Positions 54,678 to 63,759 of a stretch of 64,000 nucleotides of DNA are shown one piece after another. Under the pieces are notes generated by a model. It made no database searches. It was not told the DNA's origin and worked only from the letters and a program-made list of their open reading frames with translations. Both the position numbers and the translations under genes were made by a program. The stretch spans positions 3,427,626-3,491,625 of the forward strand of contig NZ_CP096659.1 in the NCBI RefSeq assembly GCF_023238205.1. The letters run 5' to 3'. The stretch comes from Halorussus limi (GTDB taxonomy: Archaea; Halobacteriota; Halobacteria; Halobacteriales; Haladaptataceae). Numbering within the stretch: position 1 is the stretch's first letter; the number at the start of each line of letters is the position of its first letter.

Positions 54678-55658
54678 ATGAACGACGCCGACACCGACGA
54701 CTCCGACCGCTCTGCCGGCAGAGCGGACCGGACGCCCGACGTGTCGAATCGAACCGTACTGATAACCGGCGGTGCCGGCTTCATCGGAAGCCACCTCGCG
54801 GAGGCGCTGGTCGAGGACAACGAGGTCAGGGTCCTCGACGACCTCTCGGGCGGCGCGCGCGACCACGTCCCCGCGGGCGCCGACCTCGTGGAGGGCGACA
54901 TCCGCGACTCCGAAACCGTCGCCGACGCGATGGACGGCGCGGACCTCGTGTTCCACGAGGCCGCGCTGGTGTCCGTCGAGGAGTCGGTCGAGGACCCCCA
55001 GCGGAGCAACCGCATCAACGCCGCCGCGACCGTCGACCTGCTCGAACGGGCCCGCGAGGAGGACGCCCGCGTGGTGCTTGCCTCCTCCGCCGCGATATAC
55101 GGCCACCCCGACTCGGTCCCGGTCGCGGAGGCCGACTCGAAGGACCCGACCTCGCCCTACGGCATCGACAAGTTGACGCTGGACCACTACGCCCGCCGGT
55201 ACCACGACCTCTACGGACTGGAGACGGTGCCGCTGCGCTACTTCAACGTCTACGGTCCGCGCCAGAATCCCGAGTACAGCGCGGTCGTCAACGTCTTCTT
55301 CCAGCAGGCCGCCGACGGCGGTCCCCTCACGATAGAGGGCGACGGCGGCCAGACCCGCGACTTCGTCCACGTCCGCGACGTGGTGCAGGCGAACCTGCTC
55401 GCGGCGACGACCGACCGCGTGGGCCAACCGTTCAACGTCGGCACGGGCACGAGCGTCACGATATCGGAACTCGCCGAGACGGTGGTCGAGGTGACGGACT
55501 CGGACGCCGAAATCACCCACGTGGACCCGCGACCGGGCGACATCCGGCACAGCGAGGCCGACGTCTCGGCGATTCGCGAGGAGTTGGGGTACGAACCGAC
55601 GGTGTCGCTGGAGGAGGGACTCCGGGAGTTGGCGGAGGCGAAGGGACTGAGCGACTGA
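54678..55658 (+). CDS. NAD-dependent sugar epimerase/dehydratase (GalE-like)
   Basis: The 326-residue extended SDR has the Rossmann motif TGGAGFIGSHL near residue 30, an SSAAIYG segment, and the catalytic YGIDK (YxxxK). It ends with a typical nucleotide-sugar-binding domain. It probably epimerises or dehydrates a UDP- or dTDP-sugar; the exact substrate is not shown. ATG at 54678 is chosen because TTATTTGG at about 54648-54655 lies at TATA distance; an in-frame start at 54651 is less likely. Confidence 0.85.
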   Translation: MNDADTDDSDRSAGRADRTPDVSNRTVLITGGAGFIGSHLAEALVEDNEVRVLDDLSGGARDHVPAGADLVEGDIRDSETVADAMDGADLVFHEAALVSVEESVEDPQRSNRINAAATVDLLERAREEDARVVLASSAAIYGHPDSVPVAEADSKDPTSPYGIDKLTLDHYARRYHDLYGLETVPLRYFNVYGPRQNPEYSAVVNVFFQQAADGGPLTIEGDGGQTRDFVHVRDVVQANLLAATTDRVGQPFNVGTGTSVTISELAETVVEVTDSDAEITHVDPRPGDIRHSEADVSAIREELGYEPTVSLEEGLRELAEAKGLSD

Positions 55659-55879
55659 GGGCGAGCGCGTTCGGCCGATTGACGCGGTCGATGGACACGC
55701 CCAACTTCATACATAGTGTCTCGCCCGCGCACGCTCGCGCGTGACCCGAGACTCTCACCGAACGTTCACTCCGTCACTGAACGCTCACTTCGTCACCAAA
55801 AACTGTACCTCGATTCGTAGTCGGTAGAAAACGAGTTCCCTTTCCCTGAGGAACGTCTGCCCTTTCCCTGTCCGTAGCG
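55659..55879. other. Intergenic region with short tandem repeats
   Basis: A 19-bp unit, TCACYGAACGYTCACTYCG, occurs twice in tandem (55755-55773, 55774-55792), followed by TCACC. CCCTTTCCCTG occurs twice near 55838-55870. No gene is supported. Confidence 0.45.
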
Positions 55880-56749
55880 TCACTTCTCGTTGATGGACTC
55901 GCTGGCGATGTTCCGCCCGCGAGTCTTCAAACTCACTTCGCGCCGTTTGCGCACTTCCTCCAGCACGTCCACTTCGACGAGTCGCTCGAAGATGCTCTCG
56001 ACCTCGTCTACGTCCATCCCGAGGAAGTCGGGAATCTCGAACGACGAGACGCCCGAATAGAGCGCCATCAGGACCTCCTTCTCGGTCTCGTCGAGTTCGA
56101 CTCCGCCCTCGTTCTTGCGCTCGCCCTTCTTCAACAGCGATTCGAGCAGCGCGCATCGCCGGGTCTCGCCCGAGATGTAGGTCTGGACGCTGGTGTCGCC
56201 CTGCGTGTGTTCGACCTCCAGCACGGTTCGCTGTTCGCCTTTGACGGTCCTGGTCGCCCTGTCGACCCCGCCGATGTCGTCGAGTTCGATGCCGACGAAC
56301 GTGCCCGAGGCGATGGCGACGTTCACCATCTCCTCGCTAATCTTGATTCGGGCCTTCTCCCACTCGGTGTCCTGAACCACGCCGCCCTCGACCGCGGGGT
56401 GTTTGGTCAGGATCATCTTCTGGTTGAGCAGGGCCCCGTACACGTCGGTCTCGAACTCGTCGATGTCCATGCCCGTGCCGAGCAGGACGACGTTGTTCTC
56501 GAACTCGACGCTCAGATAGTCCGAGACGGAGGCGACGGCCTGATTCACGTCGTACCGACCCTTCAGGCCGTTGACCTTCGAGAGCGGAATCGACCGCTTG
56601 CCCTGGTTGCCCGCCAACACGATTCGCTTGTTCGACAGCAGGATGCGGCCGCTGGTCCAGTCGGGGTCGTTGAGTTTGCGGCCGTTCTTGACGACCTGCA
56701 GGAACTTCCCCTTCGTGTCGGTTATCTTGTGCTCGCCTTCCTTGCTCAT
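55880..56749 (-). CDS. cheF: Taxis protein CheF
   Basis: The 289-residue protein matches the archaea-specific CheF family, which in Halobacterium binds phospho-CheY and the archaellum switch and so joins the chemotaxis system to the motor. It has the conserved ILLSNKRIVLAG, LSVEFENNVVLLGTG and a C-terminal winged-helix-like part (VLMALYSGVSSFEIPDFLGM). It lies 77 nt downstream of a transducer and close to a HEAT-repeat protein. Confidence 0.9.
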   Translation of the reverse strand: MSKEGEHKITDTKGKFLQVVKNGRKLNDPDWTSGRILLSNKRIVLAGNQGKRSIPLSKVNGLKGRYDVNQAVASVSDYLSVEFENNVVLLGTGMDIDEFETDVYGALLNQKMILTKHPAVEGGVVQDTEWEKARIKISEEMVNVAIASGTFVGIELDDIGGVDRATRTVKGEQRTVLEVEHTQGDTSVQTYISGETRRCALLESLLKKGERKNEGGVELDETEKEVLMALYSGVSSFEIPDFLGMDVDEVESIFERLVEVDVLEEVRKRREVSLKTRGRNIASESINEK

Positions 56750-56826
56750 GCGTTGTGTCTACGTTCTCGGCGCAGTCGTTCGCGTCGGCGGCGTTTGGAT
56801 GCGGTCATGGCAACGGAGAGAGGTAC

Positions 56827-58770
56827 TCACTCGCTTCGCATGTCGTCGACGCGCGCCGAGAGTTCGTCGATCGCTTGGGTCTGCTCGCGGGTCGCCGCGA
56901 CGATGTCGTCGGTCGCGCTCTCGACCTGCCGGGTCTGGTCGCGCACTTCCTCGACGGTCGCCATCACCTGCTCGACGTTGGCGGCCTGCTCGTCGTTGGC
57001 CTGCGCGACCTCGGTCACGCCGGTCGCGGCCTCCTCGACCGCGTCGGCGATCTCCTCGAGGGCCACCAACGCGTCCTCTATCTCGTCGCCGGCGTACTTG
57101 ACCTGCTCGTTGGACTCCTCGACGGCGACCACGGTCTCGTTGGCCTGCGACTGAATCTCCTCGATGCGCTCGGCTATCTCCTCGGTGTGCTCGCGGGTCT
57201 CGTTGGCCAGTTGCTTGACCTCGTCGGCGACGACCTCGAACCCGCTCCCGGCCTCGCCCGCGCGCGCGGCCTCGATGTTGGCGTTGAGCGCGAGCAGGTT
57301 GGTCTGGTCGGCCACCTCGGCGATGACCTCGACCACGTCCTCTATCTCGTCCATCTGGGATTCGAGTTCGGTCACCGTGTCCACCAACTCGTCGCTCATT
57401 TCGATGACCTCGTCGGTGGCCTCGCGCGCGCCCTGACTGGACTCGAGTCCGCTGTCGGCCGACGCCTTGGCCTGTTCGGCCGCCGAGGCGACTTCGTCGG
57501 AACTGGCGGCGACCTCCTCCATGCTGGCCGAGAAGTTCTCCATCTGCGTGGCGACTTCCGAGAGCTGTTCGGTCTGGGCCGCGACGCGTTCGTCGATGGC
57601 CTGCGCCGATTCGGAGGCTTGCTCGACCGAGGTTTCGAGGTTGTCGGCCTTCTCGCCGACCCGCGCGGTCAGTCCCTCGAACCGCTCGGCCATGGCGTTG
57701 ACCTGGTCGACGACTTCGACCAGCGAGTCGTCGACCACGCCGTACTCGTCCTCGAACGACGCTCTGGCCGAGAGGTCGCCCGCCTCCATCGCGGTCAACG
57801 TGCCGATGAGTTCCTCGACCAGCGAGGTGATGCCCTCCTGTCGGTGGATGTGTTCGGTGCGGTCCCGAACCGTCTCGACTACCGCGATGAGGTCGCCGTC
57901 GTCGTACAGCGGCATCGCCGAGAACTCTATCTTCCGCTCTTGGCCGCCGCGAGTCACCATCGTCCCCTCGTCGGTGTAGAGCGTCCGGGTCGTGTCGGCC
58001 TTCTCCACGTCGAACTCGACGTGGGCCGACTCCGGGGCCTCGGCGACTTTGTCGGCCAGCGTCTTCACTCGGCGACCGTCGGGGTAGAACGCCTTACTGG
58101 CGTTTTCGAGGCCGAGCGCGTCTTCGGCCTCGACGCCGGTGAGGTCGGCCAGCGCGGAGTTCCACGCCGCGACCGTGTCGCGTTCCGTGTCGAGCATGAA
58201 CACCGGGACGCCGATGCCGTCGAGCAGGTCGTCGTCGTCCACGTTGAGTTCCTCCTCGTCTTCGTCGGCCGCGGGTCCGGACGTTCCGTAGGCGTCGAGG
58301 CCGGCCTGCATGTCGGCCATCGTGGCCGAGAGCGCGGACTGGAGTTCGTCTTCGGCCCGAGAGAGTTCCTCGGCGACCGCCTCGTTGTTCGACGCGAGTC
58401 GGTGTTCGAGTCGCTCGAACGTCTCGCTGACGAGTCGTTCGACGCCGACGCCGTAGGTGCCGGCGAACGTCCCCGCGGAGACCGACGCGTCGGCGTGGCG
58501 TCGCCCGAGGTCGGCGGCGTCGCCCGACGCGGCCTCGGGGTCGGTGAGTACCTGCCCGAGGTGAACCGCTTGGGCCTGTTGCAGGTCGTCGGCCGCGTCG
58601 GTGTCTCGATACGTACTGGCGAGTTGCGAGCGCGTGATCGTGTCCGCCGACGAGACGGACACCGCTCCGGTCTGCGTGCCGCCGTCGAACGTCACGTTCC
58701 GCTGCCGTTCGCCGTCGTTATCCACGTCACGTAAGCTCGTTAAAATTTTCAGTAACCTGTCCCGGACCAT
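56827..58770 (-). CDS. Soluble methyl-accepting taxis transducer with PAS domain
   Basis: The 647-residue transducer has no membrane segment, so it senses a cytoplasmic signal. Residues 60-165 hold a helical domain whose GRRHADASV...GTYGVGVERLV stretch resembles part of a globin-coupled sensor, possibly degenerate. A PAS domain (about 180-300), a HAMP-like linker (about 320-370) and a full signalling coiled coil follow, with the tip EVADQTNLLALNANIEAARA. ATG at 58770 is favoured by the TATA box at 58797-58806. It is followed directly by cheF. Confidence 0.88.
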   Translation of the reverse strand: MVRDRLLKILTSLRDVDNDGERQRNVTFDGGTQTGAVSVSSADTITRSQLASTYRDTDAADDLQQAQAVHLGQVLTDPEAASGDAADLGRRHADASVSAGTFAGTYGVGVERLVSETFERLEHRLASNNEAVAEELSRAEDELQSALSATMADMQAGLDAYGTSGPAADEDEEELNVDDDDLLDGIGVPVFMLDTERDTVAAWNSALADLTGVEAEDALGLENASKAFYPDGRRVKTLADKVAEAPESAHVEFDVEKADTTRTLYTDEGTMVTRGGQERKIEFSAMPLYDDGDLIAVVETVRDRTEHIHRQEGITSLVEELIGTLTAMEAGDLSARASFEDEYGVVDDSLVEVVDQVNAMAERFEGLTARVGEKADNLETSVEQASESAQAIDERVAAQTEQLSEVATQMENFSASMEEVAASSDEVASAAEQAKASADSGLESSQGAREATDEVIEMSDELVDTVTELESQMDEIEDVVEVIAEVADQTNLLALNANIEAARAGEAGSGFEVVADEVKQLANETREHTEEIAERIEEIQSQANETVVAVEESNEQVKYAGDEIEDALVALEEIADAVEEAATGVTEVAQANDEQAANVEQVMATVEEVRDQTRQVESATDDIVAATREQTQAIDELSARVDDMRSE

Positions 58771-58796
58771 CTTATGCCGGAAAGAGACACCAACCG

Positions 58797-58806
58797 GATA
58801 TAAAGC
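58797..58806 (-). promoter_or_regulatory. TATA box of the soluble transducer gene
   Basis: Minus-strand CTTTATATCC lies about 30 nt upstream of the ATG at 58770, consistent with a very short leader. Confidence 0.65.
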
Positions 58807-58837
58807 TTTACTCAAATTTCACGCGCGATAACCTCAG

Positions 58838-60058
58838 CTATCCGCGGCCTCCGAGCTTCGACAGCGCCGAAAACGCCCGTTTCCGAACTTCCTCGTCGTC
58901 GGTGTCGTCGATGATCTCGTTGAGGCGTCTGCGCGCACGCTCGCCGCCGACCTTGCCGAGGGTGAACGCGGCTTTGGCCCGCGCGTCGGTGCTCGCCTCG
59001 GGGTCGTCGAGCACGTCGAGCAGTGCGTCTTCGGCCGCTTCCCCGCCGACTTCGGCGATGCTCGTCGCGGCGAACTGTGCGGTCATCCCGTCCTTGTCGT
59101 CCAGCACCGACGCCAGCGCCCTGATTGCGGCCTCGCGGTTGTCGTCGCCCGCGACCCGACCGAGCAACCACGCCGCGTTCCGGCGCTGGTGTGGCTGGGT
59201 GCCTTGGTCGAGGATGTCGACGAGCGAGTCCACGACGCTCCGGTGGTCCGTGGCGCTCAGTTTCTCGACCATGCGCTCGCGGAGGTCGTGGCTCTGCTGG
59301 CCCGGCGCGTTCGACAGGAGTTCGATGAGCGAGAACACCGCGGCCCGCCGGACCGCCTCGTTCTCGTCCGAGAGAAGCGACACCAACGCGTCCAGCGGTT
59401 TCGCGCTCCCGAAGTTCCCGAGCGAGTTGGCCGCGATTCGCCGAACCGTCTCGCTGTCGTCGTCGAGCAGGCCCAGCAGAGCCGACAGCGCCTCGTCGCC
59501 GCCGATGCGACCGAGCGAGTCGGCGGCCTCGCGGCGGACGTCGACGCTCTCGTCCCCCAGTCGCTTCCGGAGCGCGGTGACCGCCCGCGGGTCTTCGATG
59601 CGGCCGAGCGCACGCGCGGCCCGCGCCCGAACTCGCGGGTCGGGGTCGCCGAGACGCTTGGCCAGCGCCTTCGTCCCGGCCTTGTTGCCGATGCGCCCGA
59701 GGGCGTTGGCCGACGCCATGCGGAGTTCGGGTTGGTCGGCCGAGAGCGTCTCGACCAGCGCCTCGGCCCGCGCCCACTCGGCCCCCTCGGTCGGAACCTC
59801 CTCGCCGGTCAGCGCGGCGACGAGGCGCTCGACGGCGTGGCGCTGGTCGAGCGCGTCGATGGCCGCCGCACGAACTGCCTCGCTGTCGTCGTTCTGGACG
59901 GCCGTCACCAGCGGGTCCAGCACCTCGTGGTCCTCGGCCTCCACCTCGCCGAGGATGTCGGCCGCGCGCCGACGGACTGGCTCGCTGTTGCTCTTCGCCA
60001 ACAGCGAGGTGAGTTGGTCCACGTCGCCCGTCTTCTCCAGTTCGAACAGCGAAGTCAC
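58838..60058 (-). CDS. HEAT-repeat (PBS lyase-type) taxis protein
   Basis: The 406-residue protein is made of about 11 HEAT/PBS-lyase-type repeats of about 31 residues (pattern VR-A-A-ALG-I-D-A-L-L-D). In Halobacterium a HEAT_PBS protein is encoded beside cheF and interacts with CheF proteins, affecting taxis. The same neighbourhood here supports that role. No enzymatic residues are seen, so it is probably a scaffold. Confidence 0.82.
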   Translation of the reverse strand: MTSLFELEKTGDVDQLTSLLAKSNSEPVRRRAADILGEVEAEDHEVLDPLVTAVQNDDSEAVRAAAIDALDQRHAVERLVAALTGEEVPTEGAEWARAEALVETLSADQPELRMASANALGRIGNKAGTKALAKRLGDPDPRVRARAARALGRIEDPRAVTALRKRLGDESVDVRREAADSLGRIGGDEALSALLGLLDDDSETVRRIAANSLGNFGSAKPLDALVSLLSDENEAVRRAAVFSLIELLSNAPGQQSHDLRERMVEKLSATDHRSVVDSLVDILDQGTQPHQRRNAAWLLGRVAGDDNREAAIRALASVLDDKDGMTAQFAATSIAEVGGEAAEDALLDVLDDPEASTDARAKAAFTLGKVGGERARRRLNEIIDDTDDEEVRKRAFSALSKLGGRG

Positions 60059-60143
60059 GACTGGTCGAAGGAATCGCGCCGAGAAAAAACGTTGTGTTAC
60101 GCGGTCGAAACCGAGAGGAAGGTCAGTTTGCGAGCGATGCGGC

Positions 60144-60737
60144 TTAGACCGTGACAGCGCTCTCCTGGGAGAGCGACTGTGGCACGTTGGCGCGGTACTG
60201 AGTCACTGCGCCGTACTGGGTGGTGAGCTTGAGTTTGACCTCTTCGCCTTCACCGAGCGGACTCGAAATCTCAGTTGCATTCATCGTGATCTTGAACCGG
60301 TCGTCCTGCGTGTTGAGGACGGGTTCAGATCCGTCGGGATCCTTGATGGCACTGACGTTGAACTCAGTGCCGTTGAGGTCCTTCGGTTTGGCGGTGTTGT
60401 GGACGAGCGTCCTTGCTTCCTCCGGCCCGATCCACTCGATCGTGGCCGAAGAGAGGTTGATGTCGTCCGACCCCGACCCGCGCATCACCGTCAGGTTGAT
60501 CTGTTCGACTTCCTCGTTGGCGACGTCACCGAACGCGCTGACGACCTGCACGCGGTTCGAGACCTGTGCGCTGGACTCCTGACCGGTCTGTTCGGACTTG
60601 GTCTGGAGGAATCCGGCGGTGTTGATGAGCACGCCCGCTGCGATCGCTGCGACGAGCACCATCGCGATGAACACGATGAGCGTACCGATACCGACTTGAC
60701 CTCTATCAGTTAGCCGTTCTTTGAGTTTCTCTTTCAT
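60144..60737 (-). CDS. Archaellin (archaellum filament protein)
   Basis: The 197-residue protein has a class III signal peptide. The basic leader is cleaved after Gly13 (DRG then QVGIGT), followed by a hydrophobic [22 protein letters not shown] helix. It forms the archaellum filament after processing by the prepilin peptidase. Asn-x-Ser/Thr sequons are present, suggesting N-glycosylation. A TATA box lies at 60806-60816. The remaining arl genes are not in this window. Confidence 0.93.
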   Translation of the reverse strand: MKEKLKERLTDRGQVGIGTLIVFIAMVLVAAIAAGVLINTAGFLQTKSEQTGQESSAQVSNRVQVVSAFGDVANEEVEQINLTVMRGSGSDDINLSSATIEWIGPEEARTLVHNTAKPKDLNGTEFNVSAIKDPDGSEPVLNTQDDRFKITMNATEISSPLGEGEEVKLKLTTQYGAVTQYRANVPQSLSQESAVTV

Positions 60738-60805
60738 TTTTCACGTCCTGTCCGAACGTCAATGTGACATTGACTACGGACTCTACCCGGAACGAAACGA
60801 AGCTG

Positions 60806-60816
60806 CATAATAAATG
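60806..60816 (-). promoter_or_regulatory. TATA box of the archaellin gene
   Basis: Minus-strand CATTTATTATG lies about 70 nt upstream of the start codon, predicting a leader of about 45 nt, which is common for archaellin genes. Confidence 0.55.
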
Positions 60817-60927
60817 TACGGCCTCGATTATCAGACCTGATATTGAGTAGGTGGACAGTAACGGAATCAGATACGTCCCGAGGTTGGCCGATAACCTATC
60901 TAAATAGTTTGAATCCTTTCGATCGAA

Positions 60928-61209
60928 CTATTCGTTTGCAGTTATACTATAGATGACGAACAGGTATCCGATCGTCGTGATGAGGTAGTTGACAGTCAAC
61001 AGCATGCGGGTCTGTCCGAAATGGGTCACGAAGGCGCTCACGGTCGTGGCTATCGCGGCAGCGACGATGAGCGTGAACCCCACTGAGAGGTGGAACATCG
61101 CCTGTCGGGACGTCCGGTGGTAGGCCCGGACCGCGAGTCCGACCATCGAGAGACCAGCAGTTGCTAAGGTGGCGCTGAACACGACGTACAGCAGTTCTAT
61201 CGTTTGCAT
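60928..61209 (-). CDS. Small three-helix membrane protein
   Basis: The 93-residue protein has three hydrophobic segments (about 5-27, 38-62 and 68-88). I recognise it as a type often found beside HTH regulators in haloarchaea, without known function. It follows the winged-helix gene by about 90 nt on the same strand, so the two may form a regulator-membrane-protein pair. Confidence 0.7.
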   Translation of the reverse strand: MQTIELLYVVFSATLATAGLSMVGLAVRAYHRTSRQAMFHLSVGFTLIVAAAIATTVSAFVTHFGQTRMLLTVNYLITTIGYLFVIYSITANE

Positions 61210-61297
61210 GGTTTTCCTGTGCTGAGAGGCCGCCCGCCCGCGAACGGTGGTCGACCTGACGGCGAACGCAGACGGCGGTCCCCGGGGTATGCTCGGT

Positions 61298-61636
61298 TCA
61301 TTCTGCTTTCAGGTCGCGCCACACGTCGGCCAGCGAGTTGTCCACGTCCGGGCGGTCGTCGACGGACACGTCGACGTTCTCGTCCTCGAACGAGAATTCG
61401 AGCGCGTCCACGTTACGTCGGTAGACCTTCGTGCGACGCCCTTCGTCGGAAAACTCTCTGCCCGATAGTTCGAGCAGGTCGGCCTCGGTGAGTTCCTCGA
61501 TTCGGCGATAACTGGTCGCTATCGGAATTTCGAGTTCGTCACTCAGTTCCTGAGCCGACATCGGCTCGTTCGTGGCGCGGAGTATCTCGGCGTTGTACTT
61601 GTTGCCGAGTACCCGGAGCAGTTCCACGGCCTCCAT
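61298..61636 (-). CDS. Winged-helix transcription regulator
   Basis: The 112-residue protein has an ArsR-like winged helix (residues 5-80) with MSAQELSDELEIPIATSYRRIEEL as helix-turn-helix, and an acidic C-terminus. ATG at 61636 is chosen over a TTG just before it because a TATA box at 61661-61668 lies at leaderless distance. It may regulate the neighbouring membrane or archaellin genes; that is inference. Confidence 0.82.
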   Translation of the reverse strand: MEAVELLRVLGNKYNAEILRATNEPMSAQELSDELEIPIATSYRRIEELTEADLLELSGREFSDEGRRTKVYRRNVDALEFSFEDENVDVSVDDRPDVDNSLADVWRDLKAE

Positions 61637-61660
61637 CAATTATCGCGTTTGAAAACACGG

Positions 61661-61668
61661 GTTAAAAA
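61661..61668 (-). promoter_or_regulatory. TATA box of the winged-helix regulator gene
   Basis: Minus-strand TTTTTAAC is about 28 nt upstream of the ATG at 61636. Confidence 0.6.
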
Positions 61669-61748
61669 GGTACCGTAGCCGACCCATCACGCGAAACGAA
61701 CTGGTCGGCGTCGGAACAGTAAAGTGCCCCCCGCGGGACCCACCGACT

Positions 61749-62165
61749 ATGCCAGAGACAGTCGGCGACGTTCAGGTCCTCGAATTTCGGCTCGAGGACC
61801 GGAAGTACTGCATCGACATCGCTCACGTGGACGAAATCGTGGACAAGGACGAACTGACACCGCTCCCGAACTCCGAGCCTCGTGTCGAGGGAGTGATGGA
61901 CCTCCGGGGCATCACGACCACGATAATCAACCCCAAGCAGGTGCTAGACCTCGACGAGACCGAGACCGGCGAGCGCGTGGTCGTCCTCGAAACCGAGGAC
62001 GACGAGGAGCGCAGCGTCGGATGGCTCATCGACGCCGTGAATCAGGTCGTCGGCATCGACACCGACGAGGTAGACGAGAGTGTCGAGAGCGAATCGGTCC
62101 GTGGTATCGTCCGGCAGGACGACGGCTTCGTGGTCTGGGTCAAGCCCGAAGAGATCAACAACTGA
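61749..62165 (+). CDS. cheW: Chemotaxis adaptor CheW
   Basis: The 138-residue protein has a single CheW domain: VLEFRLEDRKYCIDI at the start, VMDLRG near residue 60, and the late QDDGFVVWVKPEEI. It bridges transducers and CheA. It is divergent from the winged-helix gene, with about 110 nt between them. CheA is not in the window. Confidence 0.93.
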   Translation: MPETVGDVQVLEFRLEDRKYCIDIAHVDEIVDKDELTPLPNSEPRVEGVMDLRGITTTIINPKQVLDLDETETGERVVVLETEDDEERSVGWLIDAVNQVVGIDTDEVDESVESESVRGIVRQDDGFVVWVKPEEINN

Positions 62166-62181
62166 CCGCGCTCCGCCGTCA

Positions 62182-63378
62182 CTACTGGTCGCGCGTGACG
62201 GTCTCGCCCGGCGGGACCCCGGCGCCCGTCGAGAGTTTGGTACCCGCATTGAGCGCGACGTCGATACCGGTCTTCACGTCGTCGCCGACGACGACGCCGA
62301 ACTTCCGGCGGCCGGTGGAGACGCGCTCGCCCTTGACAGTGAGCTTCACCGCCTCGTCGTCGTGGCGGAGATTGGCGACGTTCGTCCCCGCGCCGAAGTT
62401 GACGTTCCGGCCGAGGACGCTGTCACCGACGTAGCTCAGGTGGCCGACGGTCGCGCCCGACATGAGAACGCTGTTTTTGATTTCGACGGCGTGGCCGACG
62501 TGGGCGTCCTCACCGAGGAGAGTCGCGCCGCGAACGTAGGCGTTGGGACCGACGCTCGCACCCGCCCGGACGAGTGCGGGACCTTCTATCACGACGCCCG
62601 CGTCGATGGTCGCGCCTTCTTCGACCACGACGGGGCCGCGGAGGTCGGCGTCGTCGTGGACCTCGCCCCGAACGTCGCGTTCGAGTTCGGCGAGCTTCCA
62701 CTCGTTGGCTTCCAGCAGTTCCCACGGTCGACCCACGTCCAGCCACCGGTCGATTTCGACCGCCGTGACCTCGCACTCGTCGATGGTCCGCGCCAGCACG
62801 TCGGTAATCTCTCGCTCGCCGCGTTCGCTTGCTGGCACGTCCAGCCACTCGCGGGCCTCGGCGGGGAAGACGTACGCACCGGCGTTGGCGAGGTCGGTCG
62901 GCGGGTCGGCCGGCTTCTCCACGATGTCGGTGACCGCGTCGCCCGCCGTCGAGAGCACCCCGTAGTTCGAGGGGTCGTCGACGCGGTGCGCGCCGACGCT
63001 CGGTCCCGACTCGAACAGCGCCTCGATACCGTCGGGGTCGTAGAGATTGTCGCCGTTCAGCACCGCGAACGCGCCGTCGAGATGCTCGCGGGCCGCCCGC
63101 ACCGCGTCGGCGGTCCCTGCCTGCTCGCGCTGGACCGCGTACTTCACCGGGATGCCGGCGTACTCCTCGCCGAAGTAGTCTCGGACCGCGTCGGCTTCGT
63201 AGCCGACGACGAAGAGCAGTTCGTCCGCGCCCGCGCGGACCGCGGCGTCCGCGGCGTGGGCGGCGAGCGGTCGGTCGGCGACCGGGAGCATCGGTTTCGG
63301 GAGCGACGCCGACAGCGGCCGAATTCGGGTGCCCTCGCCGGCGGCGAGGACGACTGCCTGAATCCTCTCGGCTGTCAT
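62182..63378 (-). CDS. glmU: Bifunctional glucosamine-1-phosphate acetyl/uridylyltransferase-like (GlmU)
   Basis: The 398-residue protein joins an N-terminal nucleotidylyltransferase (VLAAGEGTRIRPLSASLPKPM, with Lys28) to a C-terminal left-handed beta-helix acyltransferase. It would acetylate glucosamine-1-phosphate and add UMP to form UDP-GlcNAc; related archaeal proteins also act on other sugar-1-phosphates. ATG at 63378 is 25 nt downstream of TAACAAAG element i, fitting a leaderless transcript. It is divergent from glmS. Confidence 0.87.
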   Translation of the reverse strand: MTAERIQAVVLAAGEGTRIRPLSASLPKPMLPVADRPLAAHAADAAVRAGADELLFVVGYEADAVRDYFGEEYAGIPVKYAVQREQAGTADAVRAAREHLDGAFAVLNGDNLYDPDGIEALFESGPSVGAHRVDDPSNYGVLSTAGDAVTDIVEKPADPPTDLANAGAYVFPAEAREWLDVPASERGEREITDVLARTIDECEVTAVEIDRWLDVGRPWELLEANEWKLAELERDVRGEVHDDADLRGPVVVEEGATIDAGVVIEGPALVRAGASVGPNAYVRGATLLGEDAHVGHAVEIKNSVLMSGATVGHLSYVGDSVLGRNVNFGAGTNVANLRHDDEAVKLTVKGERVSTGRRKFGVVVGDDVKTGIDVALNAGTKLSTGAGVPPGETVTRDQ

Positions 63379-63402
63379 TGGAGGAACGACTCCGGGCGAA
63401 GC

Positions 63403-63432
63403 CTTTGTTACCACCTGCTTGCGGCGGCGTAA
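63403..63432 (-). promoter_or_regulatory. TAACAAAG promoter element, copy i (glmU)
   Basis: Minus-strand TTAC (63432-63429), 18-nt spacer, TAACAAAG (63410-63403), with CA 9 nt before TAAC. The glmU ATG is exactly 25 nt downstream. Confidence 0.7.
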
Positions 63433-63568
63433 GTGTGAGGTACGGGACCGATTTCGCGGCCTGCACCCGATTCACGCACCCCCAAAGCGTCCCGCGAACC
63501 GAGGTATGCGTCGGAAACGGTTGCGGCCGTTTCGAGATAAGTTCGGCCTACGGACGCCGTATTTCCCC

Positions 63569-63599
63569 CTACTCGGCGGTCAGCGAGCGTATAACAAAG
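63569..63599 (+). promoter_or_regulatory. TAACAAAG promoter element, copy h (glmS)
   Basis: CTAC, 19-nt spacer, TAACAAAG, with CA 9 nt before TAAC. It lies about 210 nt upstream of glmS; the leader would contain two short open frames. Confidence 0.6.
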
Positions 63600-63759
63600 G
63601 GGACCGGCCCCAATCTGTCGAACATCACCCGCTTCCCGTACGTCGGGGCGGTTAGGACGGTACAATGCTCGATGGAGTAGCCCGGACGAACGATAGGCGC
63701 GGATTATGCGACGGTCAGCGCGCCGTCCCGAACGAATATCGCACTACGACGCTCTAATC

